A DNA stretch of 64,000 bases from Cobetia amphilecti (GTDB lineage: Bacteria; Pseudomonadota; Gammaproteobacteria; Pseudomonadales; Halomonadaceae). Below the pieces are notes generated by a model, which worked only from the letters and a program-made list of their open reading frames with translations, ran no database searches and was not told the origin of the DNA. How positions within the stretch are numbered: position 1 is the first letter of the stretch; each line of letters begins with the position of its first letter. The position numbers and the translations under genes were made by a program. Positions 28,080 to 36,789 of this stretch are shown piece after piece. The stretch lies in NCBI RefSeq assembly GCF_030010415.1, contig NZ_JASCSA010000001.1. One strand, 5' to 3'.

Positions 28080-28847
28080 TCAGCGACAGAATCGCCAGCC
28101 CCTTGTGCCGAGATGGAAGTGATCACGATGGGCCGCGTTGTAATCCGGCCCCAGCACGGTGCCGAAACTCTCACAGGCGGCGTCCTGCACGGCGCGCAGG
28201 AACCGGCCTGGGGCATCTTCATCGTCGGGTGCCGTCCAGTCGCGCGGCAGCCGAATGTGACGGCCATCCGCCAGCGTGAAGCCAGTGACATCCAGCGCAT
28301 CCGCGGTGGCGTGTTCACTGCGGCGTGCGTTCTCTCGTCCGTAGATGTTGCGGCAGGCGTAGCTGCCCACATGGGACACATGCGTCACCTCGCTTCCCAT
28401 GACCTCCTGCGCCGCTGACTTTAGCCCATGGCGCTCGAAGCGCAGCCAGCTCACCGCCAGCGGGCAGCTGGCAATGAAGGACTGGTTGAAGCGAACGCCC
28501 TGCTCACCACTCGTGCCTGGCGACGAATGCATGCGTACGCTGTTGATGAGGTTACAGCCGTTGTCGCTGGGGCGATCCGGCAGGAAGGTCACCCGTTGCG
28601 GGACTTCCCGCTCGAGAAATGCGCGACAGGCGGCCGGATTCTCGTTCAAGCGTGAGAGCTTCCAGCCGGTCACCATGCCAGGCGGGTCCTCCAATTGCAG
28701 TGGCGCCCACGGGAGATAGTGAGCTGGTATCCAGCGCTCCAGCACGATGATGTCGCGCTGGATCGCAACGCCCAGGCCGATGAGCACCAGGCATATCAAC
28801 GTGAGTCCCATGCCTTTGCGGCGCTGCTTGTGCTGCAAACCGTTCAT
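28080..28847 (-). CDS. Extensin-family protein (M15-like fold)
   Basis: A 255-residue protein with a single N-terminal membrane segment (residues 13-30) and a periplasmic extensin-like C domain. The His/Asp cluster SEHATADALDVTGF and RDHFHLGTRGWRFC is typical and resembles the zinc site of M15 DD-peptidases. Bacterial members are proposed envelope or peptidoglycan proteins, without firm function. A strong AAGGAGG precedes the ATG. Cysteines at residues 74, 98, 128, 164, 225 and 254 suggest disulfides outside the cytoplasm. Confidence 0.85.
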   Translation of the reverse strand: MNGLQHKQRRKGMGLTLICLVLIGLGVAIQRDIIVLERWIPAHYLPWAPLQLEDPPGMVTGWKLSRLNENPAACRAFLEREVPQRVTFLPDRPSDNGCNLINSVRMHSSPGTSGEQGVRFNQSFIASCPLAVSWLRFERHGLKSAAQEVMGSEVTHVSHVGSYACRNIYGRENARRSEHATADALDVTGFTLADGRHIRLPRDWTAPDDEDAPGRFLRAVQDAACESFGTVLGPDYNAAHRDHFHLGTRGWRFCR

Positions 28848-28876
28848 GTTCCCCTCCTTTTCGCGATGCAGGCCCT

Positions 28877-28924
28877 CACCTGCCCCGGGCTTCGCCTGCC
28901 CTGGGCTTCACCTGCACCAGGGTA
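28877..28924 (+). repeat. Three 16-bp tandem copies upstream of the extensin-like gene
   Basis: CACCTGCCCCGGGCTT, CGCCTGCCCTGGGCTT and CACCTGCACCAGGGTA lie head to tail, 30 bases before the gene start. Unlike most repeats here they are on the 5' side of a gene. Confidence 0.7.
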
Positions 28925-29118
28925 CTGACCACCGTAGATGACAGGGCGTATCGACCGCCTCATATATGCCATATCAGAAACAGTGAAATGAAGGATGAGG
29001 TGCTGTCAGAGACGCGGCTGTCCACTATGCTGGACGCCATTCAGCAGACCAGCCATACGCCCTTGAGGGGCCGCGCCCCGGCTGCTCTCTGCACGCCAAT
29101 CCGCCATCAGGAGCGCAC

Positions 29119-30150
29119 ATGACGACAGCCCCTACCTCACGCCTGGACACGATCCCGCTCTCGGTGCTGGACCTTGCCCCCATCCGCGATACCGGCAGTG
29201 TTGCTGACACCTTCCACAATAGCGTCAGTCTCGCCCAGCATGTCGAAGCGCTGGGCTTTCATCGCCTGTGGCTGGCCGAGCATCACAACATCGATGGCAT
29301 CGCCAGTGCCGCCACCTCGGTGCTGATCGGCCATGTGGCCGGCAAGACCTCCCGCCTGCGGGTCGGCTCGGGCGGCATCATGCTGCCCAATCATCCCCCG
29401 CTGGTGGTGGCGGAGCAGTTCGGCACCCTGGCCACGCTCTACCCGGACAGGATCGATCTCGGACTTGGCCGCGCGCCGGGCTCCGATGGCATCACCATGC
29501 AGGCGATGCGCCGCGACCCTTCCGCCGGCGTGAATGACTTCCCCCAGCGGCTGGCCGAACTCGAGCAGTATCTGGGCGAGGCTTCACCCGGTCAGCGCGT
29601 CAAGGCCATGCCGGGGCAAGGCACTCATGTCCCCCTGTGGCTATTGGGTTCCAGCGACTACAGCGCACGCCTGGCAGCGAAAAAAGGTCTGCCCTTCGCC
29701 TTCGCCGGTCAGTTCGCCCCCGGCTACATGCTGGAGGCCATCAAGCTCTATCGCGAGAACTTCACGCCCTCCGAGGTGCTGGATGCGCCCTATGTGATGC
29801 TCGGCCTGCCGCTGATCGCCGCCGACAGTGATGAACGCGCTCACTTCCTGGCCAGCACCCAGCAACAGAAATTCCTCAACCTGATCCGCGGCAAGAGCAC
29901 GCGCGCCCTGCCCCCACGCGAGACACTGGACTGGTCAGCACGCGAGGAAGCCATGGTCGGCCAGAATCTGGCTGCTGCCATCATCGGCGGGCCTGAGCGC
30001 ATTCGCAGCGAACTCGAGCATCTGCTGGAGGTAACCCAGGCCGACGAATTGATGTTCAACTCGGATTTCTATGAGCATGCCGATCGCCTGAAGAGCTACG
30101 AGATACTCGCCGAGGTCGCCGGGCGCCGGACGCCGGACGCCAGTCAATGA
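29119..30150 (+). CDS. LLM-class flavin-dependent oxidoreductase (luciferase-like)
   Basis: A 343-residue TIM-barrel flavoprotein of the bacterial luciferase family. Visible are LSVLDLAPIRD, FHRLWLAEHHNIDGIASAAT, LRVGSGGIMLPNHPPLVVAE and RIDLGLGRAPGSDG, a set typical of the YhbW/MsnO8-like subgroup. These enzymes use reduced FMN (supplied by a reductase) to oxidise a substrate; the substrate is unknown. AGGAG precedes the ATG. The gene is followed by a perfect terminator and appears monocistronic. Confidence 0.88.
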   Translation: MTTAPTSRLDTIPLSVLDLAPIRDTGSVADTFHNSVSLAQHVEALGFHRLWLAEHHNIDGIASAATSVLIGHVAGKTSRLRVGSGGIMLPNHPPLVVAEQFGTLATLYPDRIDLGLGRAPGSDGITMQAMRRDPSAGVNDFPQRLAELEQYLGEASPGQRVKAMPGQGTHVPLWLLGSSDYSARLAAKKGLPFAFAGQFAPGYMLEAIKLYRENFTPSEVLDAPYVMLGLPLIAADSDERAHFLASTQQQKFLNLIRGKSTRALPPRETLDWSAREEAMVGQNLAAAIIGGPERIRSELEHLLEVTQADELMFNSDFYEHADRLKSYEILAEVAGRRTPDASQ

Positions 30151-30186
30151 CGCGGGCCCCTTCACGCTGACTGGCTTGCCAAGACA

Positions 30187-30219
30187 AGACGCCGCTCACA
30201 TCTCCTGTGAGCGGCGTCT
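30187..30219 (+). terminator. Terminator after the LLM oxidoreductase gene
   Basis: AGACGCCGCTCACA and TGTGAGCGGCGTCT form a 14-base perfect stem with a five-base loop followed by GTCGTT. Confidence 0.85.
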
Positions 30220-30256
30220 GTCGTTCTGAGCCTGCCGTGAAGACACGCATTGACGT

Positions 30257-30326
30257 CATGAGTTGAAGGCGATGAACTTAAAACGATGAACTCAAGGCGA
30301 TGAGTTCATGACGATAAGTTCATGCC
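30257..30326 (+). repeat. Five 14-bp imperfect tandem copies
   Basis: Units resembling GATGAACTCAAGGC are repeated head to tail between the LLM terminator and the convergent BCCT gene. Adjacent units are more alike than distant ones. Confidence 0.75.
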
Positions 30327-30336
30327 ACGACTCGGC

Positions 30337-31968
30337 TCAATGATGGTCGCGCGGGTTCACCCGACGATTCTTGACGTCCGGCGCACGGCGGATGCGATCT
30401 TCCTCCGCCAGGCTGTCAGCCTCGAAGATATCCGCACCGACCGGTGTCTCACCATGACGGCGATATAGCTGACTGAGCATCTGGCGACGATCAGCCCGCA
30501 GCTCTTTCACCAATACCACGATCATGCCGTAGATGATGAAGGTAAAGGGCAAGGCAGAGAGTACCGAGGCTGACTGCAAGCCCTTGAGACCGCCCGTCGA
30601 GATCAGCGTCAGGCAGATGGCCGCGATCAGCACGCCCCAGGCGATACGCTTGTAGAGTGGCGGATTGATCGAGCCGCCGTCGGTCATCTGCGCCACGATG
30701 TAGGACGCCGAATCGGCGGAGGTCACCAGGAAGATGAAGATCAGCATGATCGCGACCACCGACAGCACACTACTGAAGGGCATCAGGTCGAACATCTCGA
30801 ACAAGGCAGACGTGATGTTGGCATCCGTCGCGGCCGCCAGACCGACATCACTGGCCAGCTCCATGTTGATCGCCGCGCCACCGAAGACACCGATCCACAG
30901 GCACGCCAGCAGCGGCGGCACGATCAACACGCCCACCACATACTCCTTGATGGTGCGGCCACGCGAGACACGCGCGACGAAGGTACCGACGAACGGCGAC
31001 CAGGCGATGACCCATGCCCAATAGAAGACGGTCCAGGAGCTGTTCCAGTCATTGCCGTCATAGGGCGACATGCGCAGGCTCATGCCGATGAAGTTCTGCA
31101 GATAATCGCCGATGCCCAGGGTGATCGTCTTGAGGATGTCCAGCGTCGGGCCGGTGAACAGCACATACAGCATCAGCGCGATGCAGATGCTCATGTTGAG
31201 GTTGGACAGGCGCTTGATGCCCTTGTCGAGCCCGGACCAGGTCGAGGCCATGTAGGCACAGAACATCACGCCCATAATGATGAACTGCCATTGCCAGCCT
31301 TCTTCCACGCCGAAGACGAAGTGCAGCCCCCCATTCATCTGCAACACGCCCAGGCCCAGCGATGTCGCGACCCCCATCACGGTCGCCACCACCGCAAAGA
31401 CATCCAGCACCGGGCCGTAGCGGCGCACCTTGGGATGCTTGGCCGTCACGGAAGACAGCACCGAGGACACCAGACCCGCCTGTCCCTTGCGGAACTGGAA
31501 ATAGGCAATGATCAGGCCGACCACCGAGAAGGCAGCCCATTGATGGACGCCCCAATTGAAGAAGGCATATTGAATGGCATAGCGCGCAGACTCGGGCGTC
31601 TCGCCCGGCATATCGGCGAACGGCGGCTTCAGATAGTGCTGCATGGGTTCCGCCATGCCATAGAACACCAGCCCGACGCCAAACCCTGCTGCCAACAGCA
31701 TGCTGACCCAGGAAAAGAAGGTATAGGAAGGCCGGCTATCCTGCGGCCCGAGCCGGATCTTGCCATACTTGCTCAACGCGAGACTGATGAGAAAGATCAC
31801 GAAACCAAACACGGATATCAGATAGAACCAGCCGAACATGCTGGTCACGGCGCCGAGCGCCTGATCTGCCAATTCACCGAAACGGGTGGGGAATCCTGCC
31901 CCCAATGCGACCAGCCCCAGAATGATGATGACCGACGCGCTGAATACGCGCTTTCCTCCAGATGTCAT
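30337..31968 (-). CDS. BCCT-family betaine/choline/carnitine transporter
   Basis: A 543-residue inner-membrane protein with about 12 hydrophobic segments. It carries the family signature WNSSWTVFYWAWVIAWSPF and the substrate-binding GMAEPMQHY region. BCCT carriers move compounds with a quaternary ammonium or sulfonium group (glycine betaine, choline, carnitine, DMSP) with Na+ or H+. The charged C-terminal tail of about 60 residues could sense osmolarity. AGGGAG is nine bases before the ATG. In this window it may supply methylated amines, but the substrate is not shown by sequence. Confidence 0.9.
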   Translation of the reverse strand: MTSGGKRVFSASVIIILGLVALGAGFPTRFGELADQALGAVTSMFGWFYLISVFGFVIFLISLALSKYGKIRLGPQDSRPSYTFFSWVSMLLAAGFGVGLVFYGMAEPMQHYLKPPFADMPGETPESARYAIQYAFFNWGVHQWAAFSVVGLIIAYFQFRKGQAGLVSSVLSSVTAKHPKVRRYGPVLDVFAVVATVMGVATSLGLGVLQMNGGLHFVFGVEEGWQWQFIIMGVMFCAYMASTWSGLDKGIKRLSNLNMSICIALMLYVLFTGPTLDILKTITLGIGDYLQNFIGMSLRMSPYDGNDWNSSWTVFYWAWVIAWSPFVGTFVARVSRGRTIKEYVVGVLIVPPLLACLWIGVFGGAAINMELASDVGLAAATDANITSALFEMFDLMPFSSVLSVVAIMLIFIFLVTSADSASYIVAQMTDGGSINPPLYKRIAWGVLIAAICLTLISTGGLKGLQSASVLSALPFTFIIYGMIVVLVKELRADRRQMLSQLYRRHGETPVGADIFEADSLAEEDRIRRAPDVKNRRVNPRDHH

Positions 31969-32394
31969 AAATCGCTACTCCCTGTGAGCTGTGACAGCGG
32001 TGAGGTGGATCGCGCACCAGCGAGAAACGAGTAGCGTATCGCCAACGAATATTCGCAGTGCCTTCTAGACATGAACCTGATTCCCCAGAACTTCAAGGGC
32101 AGACGACGCCAGCAGCACAGGAAAATTTGTCACTGTCTGTACAAGTAGGCGTTTGTCCCACCAGGCCACAGCCTCCGCGTGGGAGGAGAAAGCCGCTTTT
32201 GAAAGGTCAGTGCAGACCTTGAAAGGACAGCGCAGGCCCTGGAAGGACAGTGACGAGGGAGCAGGAAGACGGGAAGTCCCAGGCAAGCTGGCCAGCCACG
32301 ATGGCGAGATCGCCAGATAACCTCTACATTACTTGTACGATAGTTATAAAGCGCGATTCACCGCCGACATGACATCCCACTGAGGGTATTCCCG
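31969..32394. other. 426-base spacer between BCCT and DUF6482 genes
   Basis: No convincing gene. It contains the three 20-bp tandem copies listed separately and the divergent promoters of both neighbours, which I could not place with confidence. Confidence 0.5.
32201..32260 (+). repeat. Three 20-bp imperfect tandem copies
   Basis: GAAAGGTCAGTGCAGACCTT, GAAAGGACAGCGCAGGCCCT and GGAAGGACAGTGACGAGGGA follow each other in the BCCT-DUF6482 spacer. Confidence 0.7.
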
Positions 32395-32835
32395 ATGCCT
32401 GCACATACCACTGCATCACACCCGCCACGCACCGCTGTGACCCCCACTCACGCGTCGCCTGCTGCCCCACTACCCCCAAGCCAGCTCGCCGATCAGCCGC
32501 TCGCCCACCAGGACGAGACCAGCATGACACTCGAGTCGCTGGCACGCGCACTGCAGCACGGCATGGTGCCGGTGGTCGAGGTCATGTCACTGGATGGCAT
32601 CTACAAAGTGAGAATCCATCATTGCCACGGCATCTCGGACCTGACGCGCAACGATCACAGCGCGCTCTGGTTCAAGGGCACCGGCGAGATACGCGACTTG
32701 ATGGGCGCACGCGGCATCAGCCACGGCGTGCTGACCTGGGCAGATCAATGGGGAGATGAAATGATCGGGGTCGAATCGCGCAGCCTCAATCAGGAAGAAC
32801 TGCTCGCCTGGGGCACGCGTATCTGTTTCAAGTGA
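32395..32835 (+). CDS. DUF6482-type small protein
   Basis: A 146-residue protein. Residues 1-40 are a Pro/Ala/Thr-rich extension; residues 44-146 hold a compact domain beginning MTLESLARALQHGMVPVVEV, with DGIYKVRIHHCHG and a final beta-rich part. The pattern matches DUF6482 proteins common in Pseudomonas and Halomonas, of unknown function. GAGGG eight bases before the first ATG supports the long form; a start at 32524 would leave just the domain. A terminator follows. Confidence 0.65.
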   Translation: MPAHTTASHPPRTAVTPTHASPAAPLPPSQLADQPLAHQDETSMTLESLARALQHGMVPVVEVMSLDGIYKVRIHHCHGISDLTRNDHSALWFKGTGEIRDLMGARGISHGVLTWADQWGDEMIGVESRSLNQEELLAWGTRICFK

Positions 32836-32956
32836 GGAATAGCCTCACGATGCCAGGGAAGATACCAGAGCCTGCGACTTCACGGACACAGGCACCTTGG
32901 CGAGAGACCATCAGGCTGAAGGCCTTCAAATGATGGGGAGGCGGATGACAAGCCAA

Positions 32957-32987
32957 AAGAGCCTGCAGCCAATGGCCACAGGCTCTT
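32957..32987 (+). terminator. Terminator after the DUF6482 gene
   Basis: AAGAGCCTG and CAGGCTCTT enclose a 13-base loop with an inner GCC/GGC pair, followed by GTTCTTTT. Confidence 0.8.
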
Positions 32988-33057
32988 GTTCTTTTACCCT
33001 ATTCAGTACTCACTCTATCCAGAATTCCCTCTAGCCAGAATTTTAACCAGCCAAGTT

Positions 33058-34119
33058 TCACGCTGAAGAAGAGCTCACGCTGACACGAGCCTCAGCCTCT
33101 TTGGTGTCCGCCAGCAGGGACAGAAGGTAGTCCTTACGCTTCAGAAATACGTGACGCTGTTGGTAATCTCTTTTATAGGTCTGCTTGGAGACCAGCGCCT
33201 CCTGGAATGCTTCAAACTCCTCTCCATTCCCTACGTAGCGATTCTCGAGCGACATGAAGCGCTCTATATCCGCCGAGGTCAGGTATTCCCGCAAGCTGTC
33301 ATTGAGATAATAGCTGAACGAAAAATACGGCATGAAGCCAAAGCGCTCGGCACGGCGGACAAAATCCGCATAGAGCAGCTCAGGATGCTGGCGCCCGACC
33401 CCCAGCTTCGCGTGATTCTTGGCACGATTGGAAATGAAGATCGCACTGCGCCGGGGCAAGAAGAGATGTTCCAGAAACAGGCCCAATGTATGGGTCACGA
33501 TTTCCCGCCCTTGCACCGCCGCAATGAACCAGACCTCCATCGGCCTGGCGGGCGCCTTGCTTTGACGAAAGGTGAAAAAGCCCAGTTCACTCATTGCCAC
33601 AGGCAACCACTCCGACAATGGCGTCAGGCAGAACGTCGTGCTGTCAGCCCAGACTCCCCCATAACGACTCAATAGATACAGCCGCAATACGTCCGCCTTG
33701 ATGGCAGGGTTCAACCTGACCGTCGACAGCTCGAAGGCAGCAAGGAAATCAAAGCCAAGTACCTGCTGGATATTGTCATCACTGAGCAGTCGCACTTCGT
33801 AGTCTGGATTCAGCGCCTGCCACGACCTGACGCTCAGACGTACGACTTCCGGTGCTGATTCCAGCGGAGCATCCCAGTACATCCAGATTATCTTGGACTG
33901 GGCTTGTGACTGAGTCGCCGCCCCCGGGTTGGGCCCCAATGACGACGCACGCTGCAATTCTGCGAGTGAATCCCGTGCTACCTGGTAACGTGGACTCTGT
34001 GGCGACAGCTGCGCGATTCCATAATGCGCATTGTAGCGATGGCTGAACCACGCAACATGCTTGCGCAGCCAATAGCCCTTGTTCTCGAAAGTATCGCTTC
34101 GAATGAATGCATTGATCAT
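33058..34119 (-). CDS. Capsular polysaccharide synthesis-type glycosyltransferase
   Basis: A 353-residue cytoplasmic protein. The central part has IIWMYWDAPLESAPEVVRLS (Caps_synth/Gly_transf_sug start), NPAIKADVLRLYLLSRYGGV and the DxD-like WADSTTF metal site, marks of family-32-like sugar transferases. The Arg/Lys-rich C-terminal region has no membrane segment. It would add a sugar to a surface glycan. It stands alone rather than in a capsule cluster. No strong ribosome binding site is visible; this stretch is slightly less GC-rich than its neighbours. Confidence 0.78.
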   Translation of the reverse strand: MINAFIRSDTFENKGYWLRKHVAWFSHRYNAHYGIAQLSPQSPRYQVARDSLAELQRASSLGPNPGAATQSQAQSKIIWMYWDAPLESAPEVVRLSVRSWQALNPDYEVRLLSDDNIQQVLGFDFLAAFELSTVRLNPAIKADVLRLYLLSRYGGVWADSTTFCLTPLSEWLPVAMSELGFFTFRQSKAPARPMEVWFIAAVQGREIVTHTLGLFLEHLFLPRRSAIFISNRAKNHAKLGVGRQHPELLYADFVRRAERFGFMPYFSFSYYLNDSLREYLTSADIERFMSLENRYVGNGEEFEAFQEALVSKQTYKRDYQQRHVFLKRKDYLLSLLADTKEAEARVSVSSSSA

Positions 34120-34430
34120 CAGGCAACCCAGGTATTAGTTACACATGACAGCGCATAGGTAACGATAAATAACGCGAATCGCGTAAAAATACCGATAGTT
34201 TGCAGAATTGTCTAACAGAAGGGAAAACTCGAGGAAATGTGCAAGGCCAGGTGAGTCGAGGGCAAGTCTTGGCCTTGTGACAGGGCTTGTGACAAGGCTT
34301 GGGACAGAGAATGAAGACTTGTCATCGATGAAGCTGTTCACCGATGACAAGAATCAGGAAACCACGTAAGCAGCATTCGTCTTTCAAGACATGTCGGCTG
34401 AGCGGTCAGCGTACATATCAGTGCAACACC
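34120..34430. other. 311-base spacer with 12-bp tandem copies
   Basis: No gene is evident. At 34271-34306 there are three head-to-tail 12-bp units (GGCCTTGTGACA, GGGCTTGTGACA, AGGCTTGGGACA), followed by TGAAGACTTGTCATCG which partly repeats inverted nearby and may act as a hairpin. Confidence 0.55.
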
Positions 34431-35168
34431 TCAGTGACTGACGGCTTCTTCATTGGCCACGAAACCGGCATCAGCGCACAGGCGGCTGAATTCATCCCAG
34501 TGCTTCATGACCTGCCAGGCGCCCGTGGTCCGCAGTACCTCGGCGTGGCCCGGCGGGATGTGGCTGGCGCCCAGATGGCCGACGACCTTGAGGCCCGCGG
34601 CCACGGCTGCCTGCATTCCCGTGCGGCTGTCTTCCACCACCAGACATTCCTCGGCGGAGCGTCCCAGCGTCTTGAGGGCGAGCAGATAGAGGTCCGGCGC
34701 CGGCTTGGGATTCATGACCTCATCGGAGGTGAAGATCGGCAGCTGCTCATCACCATTGGCCGCGGCAATCTCATCGAGAATGCCACGCAGCCCCGAGCTC
34801 TCGAGATTGATCTTCATGCGCTGCTCAGAGCTGTTGGACACGATCGCCAACGGCAGACGCTGATCGCGAATCCACTCCAGCGTCTCACGCACCCCGGGCA
34901 TGGCCTTGAGCGAGTCGGCCAGGCGGGCATCGACGAGATGACGTACCTGGTCGAGCGCATCCACGGGCAGCGTGTGCTGGCTGCGGGCTTCCAGGTCCAG
35001 CAGGATATCGCGCGTCATCATGCCCAGACAGCGGTCCAGCTCATGCTCGATCTGCTCTGCACTCCCCAGGTCTGGCAGCCAGACGGGAAGTTTTTCCTTG
35101 AGCACGCCATCAGCGATGATCTCGCTATCCACCAATACACCGTCACAATCAAAGATAAGTTGCTTCAT
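34431..35168 (-). CDS. HAD-superfamily phosphatase (beta-phosphoglucomutase/YieH-like)
   Basis: A 245-residue HAD hydrolase with an alpha-helical cap. Motif I is DCDGVLVDS (nucleophile Asp7 region), motif II VSNSS, motif III the lysine of NPKPAPDLYL, motif IV VVEDSRTG. It would dephosphorylate a sugar phosphate or related small molecule. TTGGAG six bases before the ATG sets the start; the longer frame lacks support. It is divergent from the DUF1264 gene across a spacer with a 16-bp palindrome. Confidence 0.87.
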   Translation of the reverse strand: MKQLIFDCDGVLVDSEIIADGVLKEKLPVWLPDLGSAEQIEHELDRCLGMMTRDILLDLEARSQHTLPVDALDQVRHLVDARLADSLKAMPGVRETLEWIRDQRLPLAIVSNSSEQRMKINLESSGLRGILDEIAAANGDEQLPIFTSDEVMNPKPAPDLYLLALKTLGRSAEECLVVEDSRTGMQAAVAAGLKVVGHLGASHIPPGHAEVLRTTGAWQVMKHWDEFSRLCADAGFVANEEAVSH

Positions 35169-35259
35169 GCGAGCTCCAATTCGAGAAAAGATGGCCGAAA
35201 CACGTGATGAACAAGACACCTTGTCGCGCAAGGCATTGAGCGGCCACAAGAAGTGATAT

Positions 35260-35275
35260 CCCTCATTGATGAGGG
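35260..35275. promoter_or_regulatory. 16-bp palindrome between divergent HAD and DUF1264 genes
   Basis: CCCTCATTGATGAGGG has seven-base perfect arms around TG. Without a T-run and placed about 90 bases before the HAD gene, it looks more like an operator than a terminator. Confidence 0.4.
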
Positions 35276-35440
35276 CAGAAAACTGAAAAGCAATCCCGAC
35301 ACTCTGCAGCAGACCTGGGCGAGGATTTTACGAGGCAAGGCTGTCGGTAGGTGACTTGACGCGCTCAAGGGTAATGCACTGCAATGGCAACGTCATGACA
35401 GGAATTCTTGCCTTATCAAGACACACATGCAGGAGGAAGT

Positions 35441-36229
35441 ATGCGTCATCGCCATTCCCGCACATGCTCACATCCCTCACACTCGTCCGGCTTCGGCACA
35501 GGCCTTCTGGCCGGCGCCGCCGCGGCGACCGCCTTCTTTCTGGGCCGGCGCCTCAACAGTGCTCGCAAGGTCAGTAGCGGCCATCCGCTGAAGCATCAGG
35601 TGCTCGATGCGGCCTCGCAGGTCATGCAGCGCAAGTATCCGATGGAAGCGATGAGTACCTATCTCAACGGCTTCCACCATTACGCCGATGACATGGGGCG
35701 TCAGGTGGAGGCCAGCCACTTCTGCATCCACCTGGAACATGATCTGCACCAATGCGTGATCTTCGATTCCAATCGCAGTGATGCCCGCTTGATCGGGATC
35801 GAATACATCATCAGCGCCGAGCGCTACGAGCAGCTGCCCGAGGAAGAGAAGCCGCTCTGGCACAGCCATCACTATGAAGTGAAGTCCGGCATCCTGGTGG
35901 CCCCGGGGATTCCGGAACTGGCGGAGCGCAGCTACTTCGAGGACCTCGTCACCACCTACGGCAAGACCTTCCACACCTGGCAGATCGACCGCGACGACTT
36001 CCCCTACGGTATCCCGCAGCTGATGATGGCCTTCACCCGTGACGGTCAGATCGACGAGGAGCTGATGAAGCGCCGTGATGAGCGCCTGGGCATCAGCACC
36101 GAAGAGCGCCGCCGGAAGCGCGCCGAGATTCCGCTGCCCGATGTCAGCCCCAAGGCCAACGGTGGCCCGACCCCGCCCGACAGCGAGTCCCACCAGCCGC
36201 CGCATGAGAGCCTGAACGACAGCCGCTGA
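35441..36229 (+). CDS. DUF1264 (oil-body-associated-protein-like) protein with N-terminal anchor
   Basis: A 262-residue protein. Residues about 18-38 form a hydrophobic, Gly/Ala-rich anchor after a His-rich N-terminus; the core from LKHQVLDAASQVMQRKYPME to about residue 210 matches DUF1264, with HHYADDMGRQVEASHFCIHL and LIGIEYIISAE. Homologues occur in plants (seed oil bodies) and many bacteria; the bacterial role is unknown. The C-terminal 40 residues are polar and Pro-rich. AGGAGG four bases before the ATG fixes the start. Confidence 0.83.
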   Translation: MRHRHSRTCSHPSHSSGFGTGLLAGAAAATAFFLGRRLNSARKVSSGHPLKHQVLDAASQVMQRKYPMEAMSTYLNGFHHYADDMGRQVEASHFCIHLEHDLHQCVIFDSNRSDARLIGIEYIISAERYEQLPEEEKPLWHSHHYEVKSGILVAPGIPELAERSYFEDLVTTYGKTFHTWQIDRDDFPYGIPQLMMAFTRDGQIDEELMKRRDERLGISTEERRRKRAEIPLPDVSPKANGGPTPPDSESHQPPHESLNDSR

Positions 36230-36246
36230 GGCCAGCGGCGCATCAG

Positions 36247-36300
36247 CGACACATGCCACGACACGCACCAACGACATGCACCAACGACATGCATCTACGA
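36247..36300 (+). repeat. Four 12-13-bp tandem copies after the DUF1264 gene
   Basis: CGACACATGCCA, CGACACGCACCAA, CGACATGCACCAA and CGACATGCATCTA run head to tail into the terminator. Confidence 0.75.
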
Positions 36301-36301
36301 C

Positions 36302-36333
36302 AAGGCGCCTGGCAATCAATTGCCAGGCGCCTT
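36302..36333. terminator. Bidirectional terminator between DUF1264 and DUF3008 genes
   Basis: AAGGCGCCTGGCAAT and ATTGCCAGGCGCCTT are a 15-base perfect inverted repeat with a two-base centre, followed by GTCGTTT. Confidence 0.9.
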
Positions 36334-36382
36334 GTCGTTTCAGCTATCGCGTCAGGAAGCCGCAATGGGCATCCCGCAGGGC

Positions 36383-36571
36383 TCAGCTCTGATTGTCGTG
36401 GCGCGGCTTGTCTTCACGTGATGTCGAGGCCATCTTCTCGAGCTCCTCCTCACTCATGGAGTCATACATCGAGCGAGCGGCCCCATCCAGTTCGCTGACC
36501 TTCTGCTCGCCACGACGTGCTGACAGTGCTGCCCCGGCTGCCATCTGCTGTGCCTTGGACTTGGCTGGCAT
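36383..36571 (-). CDS. DUF3008 small basic protein
   Basis: A 62-residue protein that begins MPAKSKAQQMAAGAALSARR and contains SMSEEELEKMAST, the hallmark pattern of DUF3008. It is highly charged and lacks a signal or membrane segment. GGGAGGA lies five bases before the ATG, so it is probably well translated. Function unknown; homologues are widespread in Proteobacteria. Confidence 0.88.
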   Translation of the reverse strand: MPAKSKAQQMAAGAALSARRGEQKVSELDGAARSMYDSMSEEELEKMASTSREDKPRHDNQS

Positions 36572-36789
36572 GATTGTCCTCCCTCTGGGCGAATATCGTG
36601 AACCATGGTCGGCTGCCATGAGCTCGACCATGCCGCTTGCTGTCACTCTCCATGGGCCATGCGGCCCTCCTTCGCCCTTTTCAAGCCTCGCGATGCCTTG
36701 AGTTTCCCCTCTCTGACCCAAGGCCATGCAGGAGAGACAGATGACTGTCCTCAACAATAATATCGCCATCCAGCAGCAGGAGAGCCGCC

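Noticed and set aside
35189..35256. 21-codon frame (MAETRDEQDTLSRKALSGHKK) on the plus strand between the HAD and DUF1264 genes
   Set aside because: Very short, the purine-rich sequence is too close to the ATG, and there is no supporting context.
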